DNA from: Methanocorpusculum sp. UBA424
Lineage (GTDB): Archaea > Halobacteriota > Methanomicrobia > Methanomicrobiales > Methanocorpusculaceae
Length of the DNA: 64,000 nt
NCBI GenBank assembly: GCA_002498375.1
Contig: DAHC01000003.1
Span: 78,700 to 142,699, forward strand
Direction: 5' to 3'
Position 1 is the first letter of the stretch. The number at the start of each line of letters is the position of its first letter. Shown piece by piece: positions 61,664 through 64,000 of the stretch. Made by a program: the position numbers and the translations under genes. The notes beneath the pieces are model-generated. The model was not told where the DNA came from. It made no database searches and saw only the letters and a list, made by a program, of their open reading frames with translations.

Positions 61664-63181
61664 TCATCGGTTGCTCGAGATGCGTTCGAGAAGCATGCCT
61701 TCCACAAGGACGGGGTAGGTGGTTCTTGCTTCTTCGACGGCCCGGGTAAGACGCCAGCCGCGTTCGGCGTAGATGGTGAGGAGAGGTTCGCCGCGTTTGA
61801 CATATTCTCCGGGTTTTTTGTGGAGGTGGAGACCGGCTCCGTGATCTACCGGGGATCCGGCGGCCCGGGCGATGCTGATGAGGGCCTGGTTTTTGATGGA
61901 GACCACGTAGCCGTCTGAAGCTGCAGGTACAACAAAGGTGTGTTCGCCGATGGGGAAGTCTGTCGATTTGACTTTGGGGTCGCCGCCCTGGATCTCGATG
62001 ATGTCGAGCATTTTTTTGAGGGCTTTTCCTTTTTTGATCTGGTCAAAGGCAGCTTCCGAGCCGGTTCCTGAGCCGGTTTTGCCGGTCATTTCGAGCGCAA
62101 TGCCGGCGATGGCGACGCTTTTCTGGACAAGAGAGTTGGCGCCCCGTTTTCCTTCGAGGATGCTGAGAGCTTCGGAGACTTCGAGGTTGACGCCGATGTT
62201 TCTGCCGATGGGTGAGCCGCCGAAGGTGACGGCGCATTCAACTCTGATCCCGAGACGGTTCCCGAGGGTGATGAGTTCGTTGGCAAGCACTCTGCCTTCT
62301 GCTTCGTCAGGGATTTTTGTGCCGGGACCGATCGGAATATCGATGACGCAGGTGTCGGAGCCGACTGCCATTTTCTTTGCCATGATGCTCGCAAGCATCT
62401 GACCCCTTGCGTCGATTTTGAGCGGATATTCATAGGTGACGATCATGTCGTCGGCGGGAGCGATGTTGGTTGATCCGCCCCAGACGATGACTCCGCCGGC
62501 TTTTTCAGTCATTGTTTTGATTTCAGCTGCCGAGAAGGTGACTGGAGCGAGTGCTTCCATGAGGTCAGCGGTCCCGCCGGCTCCGGTGATCGCACGCGAG
62601 CTGGTTTTCGGGATGAGAAGACCGGATGCGGCGATGATGGGGACAACAAGGAGGGTGATTTTGTTTCCGGGAACTCCGCCGATGGAGTGTTTGTCGACAA
62701 CGGGCTTTTTCGAGAAGGTGATCTGTTCGCCTGAGGCGACCATCTCACGGGTGAGGTATTCAACTTCATCCATGTCGAGTCCGTTGATGTAGGCGGCGGT
62801 GATGTAGGCGGTGATTTCCGAGGGGGAGAGAACGTTTGATGACATGTCGGAGATGATTGTGGCCGTTTCTTCGCGGGTGAATCTCCCTCCGTCCATTTTT
62901 TTGCGGATGAAGGCGATGGAGGAGGGACGGGAGGCGGCACGGATCTCGATTTCATCGCCTTTTTCGCCGTCGAGTGCGTTGTTGGTTCCGAGAGATACGG
63001 TGGCAGTTCCCTGACTCGTGAGTGTTTTTGTGATGGAGACAGGGGCGGCAATGGTGTGTTTGGATTTTATGCGGGTGATGGTGACCCGGTCTCCTTCCAG
63101 AACACCTATTTGCCGGGCATCGATGTCGTTGAGAAGAATGACGGGAGTTGATATGTCGATGATATCAAGGATGAGGTTCAT
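61664..63181 (-). CDS. deoA: AMP phosphorylase
   Basis: A 505-residue archaeal AMP phosphorylase (AMPpase), which splits AMP and other NMPs with phosphate to ribose 1,5-bisphosphate, the first step of the pentose bisphosphate pathway that can feed type III RuBisCO. N-terminal extension of about 85 residues, then a thymidine-phosphorylase fold: KPVVDKHSIGGVPGNKITLL near 159-178 and VIVWGGSTNIAPADDMIV near 232-249. The extension separates it from bacterial DeoA. RuBisCO and R15P isomerase genes are not in this window. Confidence 0.95.
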   Translation of the reverse strand: MNLILDIIDISTPVILLNDIDARQIGVLEGDRVTITRIKSKHTIAAPVSITKTLTSQGTATVSLGTNNALDGEKGDEIEIRAASRPSSIAFIRKKMDGGRFTREETATIISDMSSNVLSPSEITAYITAAYINGLDMDEVEYLTREMVASGEQITFSKKPVVDKHSIGGVPGNKITLLVVPIIAASGLLIPKTSSRAITGAGGTADLMEALAPVTFSAAEIKTMTEKAGGVIVWGGSTNIAPADDMIVTYEYPLKIDARGQMLASIMAKKMAVGSDTCVIDIPIGPGTKIPDEAEGRVLANELITLGNRLGIRVECAVTFGGSPIGRNIGVNLEVSEALSILEGKRGANSLVQKSVAIAGIALEMTGKTGSGTGSEAAFDQIKKGKALKKMLDIIEIQGGDPKVKSTDFPIGEHTFVVPAASDGYVVSIKNQALISIARAAGSPVDHGAGLHLHKKPGEYVKRGEPLLTIYAERGWRLTRAVEEARTTYPVLVEGMLLERISSNR

Positions 63182-63220
63182 AATGATTCTCTTTTGGTCG
63201 GGAAAGGATAAGGATTTTGT

Positions 63221-63385
63221 GACGGGACGCCACGAAGTGGCGTCCTCAGTCGAGCAAACAGAATGTTTGCGAGTGTGGGTTGGACGCTGAAAGCGGCCGA
63301 CCTTAACCGAGCAAATCTTTGATTTGCGAGTACGGGGGACCCCGAAGGGGTGCCCTCAGTCGAGCAAGTCAACAGACTTGCGAGT
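63221..63385 (+). repeat. Three tandem two-hairpin modules
   Basis: Each module has a G/C-rich hairpin whose loop reads GAA, then a linker CCTCAGTCGAGCAA or variant, then a GCAA-stem hairpin and TTGCGAGT. Instances: GGACGCCAC-GAA-GTGGCGTCC (63225-63245) with GCAAACA-GAA-TGTTTGC (63254-63270); a CGCT-GAA-AGCG hairpin with GCAAATC-TTT-GATTTGC (63311-63327); ACCCC-GAA-GGGGT with GCAAGTC-AACA-GACTTGC (63364-63381). The stems differ between modules yet stay complementary. Confidence 0.75.
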
Positions 63386-63487
63386 GGGGGCGGTGATGGT
63401 ATGTTTGGTTTTTTGTATCGATGTGACGATTCTTTTGGAGAGGAGACAGGAGGTTTGTGAAGAAAAAAAGGGTGCGTTGAATTCTAA

Positions 63488-63601
63488 TAGGAGTTACGCG
63501 GTGTGCTCTCAACCGAAAAAAACTGAAGTCCTTATGAGATGTACTTCGATTTCGTGTACGGCATTAATCTAGAAACAAGAGAAAAAACCAACCGCGAATC
63601 G
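63488..63601 (+). repeat. 114-bp dispersed repeat, copy B
   Basis: Same length as copy A (1370-1483), aligned without gaps. As at the left end it is followed by GCAA-type hairpins (GCAAGCC-GAT-GGCTTGC at 63613-63629). Confidence 0.75.
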
Positions 63602-63634
63602 GCGCGAATCCCGCAAGCCGATGGCTTGCTCCCA

Positions 63635-63952
63635 GAATCGGATTTGCTGTTCCTCACTTTCGCAATCCAGCTTCGCTGCCTTGCTCATCCCTTCATCGGG
63701 AGCGTTCGGGCAAATCCTGTCGCCGCCCCAGCGGCTCCCATTATTGATTTGCCTCTTGATCTTATGTCATGATTATATGTTGTAATTGTCAGTAAAATGG
63801 ATATTATTCAGATTAAGAACTGCTCAATGAATCTCTCCCTCACGGGAGGCGCAGGGGCGCCGACAGGATTTGCCCGAACGCTCCCGATGAGGGATGAACC
63901 GGCGGGACGATAAGACCCGCCGTGTTCAAGTGAGGACCAGCAAATCCGATTC
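63635..63952. repeat. Long imperfect inverted repeat
   Basis: Outer arms 63635-63659 and 63928-63952 match at 24 of 25 positions as inverted copies. Inner arms 63686-63729 and 63854-63896 are also near-perfect (one indel and one mismatch). The ~124-base centre has no recognisable gene. It could be a small mobile or decayed element or a hairpin-forming spacer. The last 48 bases of the window contain further GAA-loop hairpins (63981-63993). Confidence 0.75.
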
Positions 63953-64000
63953 GCCTCGCCCGATGGGCGGATTCAAGCGAGGGTCGAAGACCCGAAGCGG

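Noticed and set aside
63221..63385. CRISPR array
   Set aside because: The repeated part is a hairpin whose sequence changes between units, with no constant repeat and no spacers or cas genes.

Overview
The window reads as chromosomal DNA of a hydrogenotrophic methanogenic euryarchaeon of the order Methanomicrobiales, possibly Methanocorpusculum. The order is my inference from gene content and the genus is a guess. It carries methanogenesis genes (mtd, mer), a CoM/CoB-type fumarate reductase (tfrAB), coenzyme F420 synthesis (cofH), the archaeal ribosomal protein superoperon, class I lysyl-tRNA synthetase, RtcB with archease, an archaeal-type thymidylate synthase, a Tfx regulator and AMP phosphorylase. 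I see no rRNA genes, insertion sequences or CRISPR arrays. Three tRNA genes are present: Gln-CTG, Arg-TCG and Ser-GGA.

Layout. 1-4.6 kb: two small lipoproteins, a repeat-rich gap, purM and aspartate kinase. 4.6-16 kb: tfrAB, a two-subunit pyruvate carboxylase, a pilin-like beta-helix surface protein, and a biotin block (ECF transporter plus the ligase/repressor BirA) with a clear BirA operator in front of bioY. Biotin uptake and ligation therefore sit beside the biotin-dependent carboxylase, and pyruvate carboxylase and fumarate reductase are both arms of a reductive partial TCA pathway. 16-19 kb: RNA repair operon (rtcB, archease and two less known partners). 19-28 kb: two divergent cis-prenyltransferase homologues, signal peptidase, cofH, prepilin peptidase, redox and DNA repair genes, and a lysS operon. 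28-33 kb: membrane proteins, tandem rubrerythrins, radC, thyA, tRNA-Gln. 34-48.5 kb: a continuous minus-strand superoperon from rpl3 through secY, adkA and cmk.

48.5-54 kb: a ~590-nt hairpin-rich leader ahead of rpl3, then tfx, mtd, pdxST, mer and tRNA-Arg. 54-64 kb: dUTPase-like gene, a multi-TM TctA-like protein, hemD-cbf5, tRNA-Ser, two HTH regulators, then an apparent operon of AMP phosphorylase, a membrane-anchored beta-domain protein and a noncanonical FtsZ/tubulin homologue with a repetitive charged tail.

The most interesting unexplained items are: (1) the stem-loop-rich leader before rpl3; (2) an intergenic family of short hairpins with differing but self-complementary stems, shared by both window ends together with a 114-bp dispersed repeat; (3) the tubulin-like/surface-protein gene pair; (4) a probable two-subunit cis-prenyltransferase whose catalytic features are divided between genes at 19.1 and 24.2 kb.
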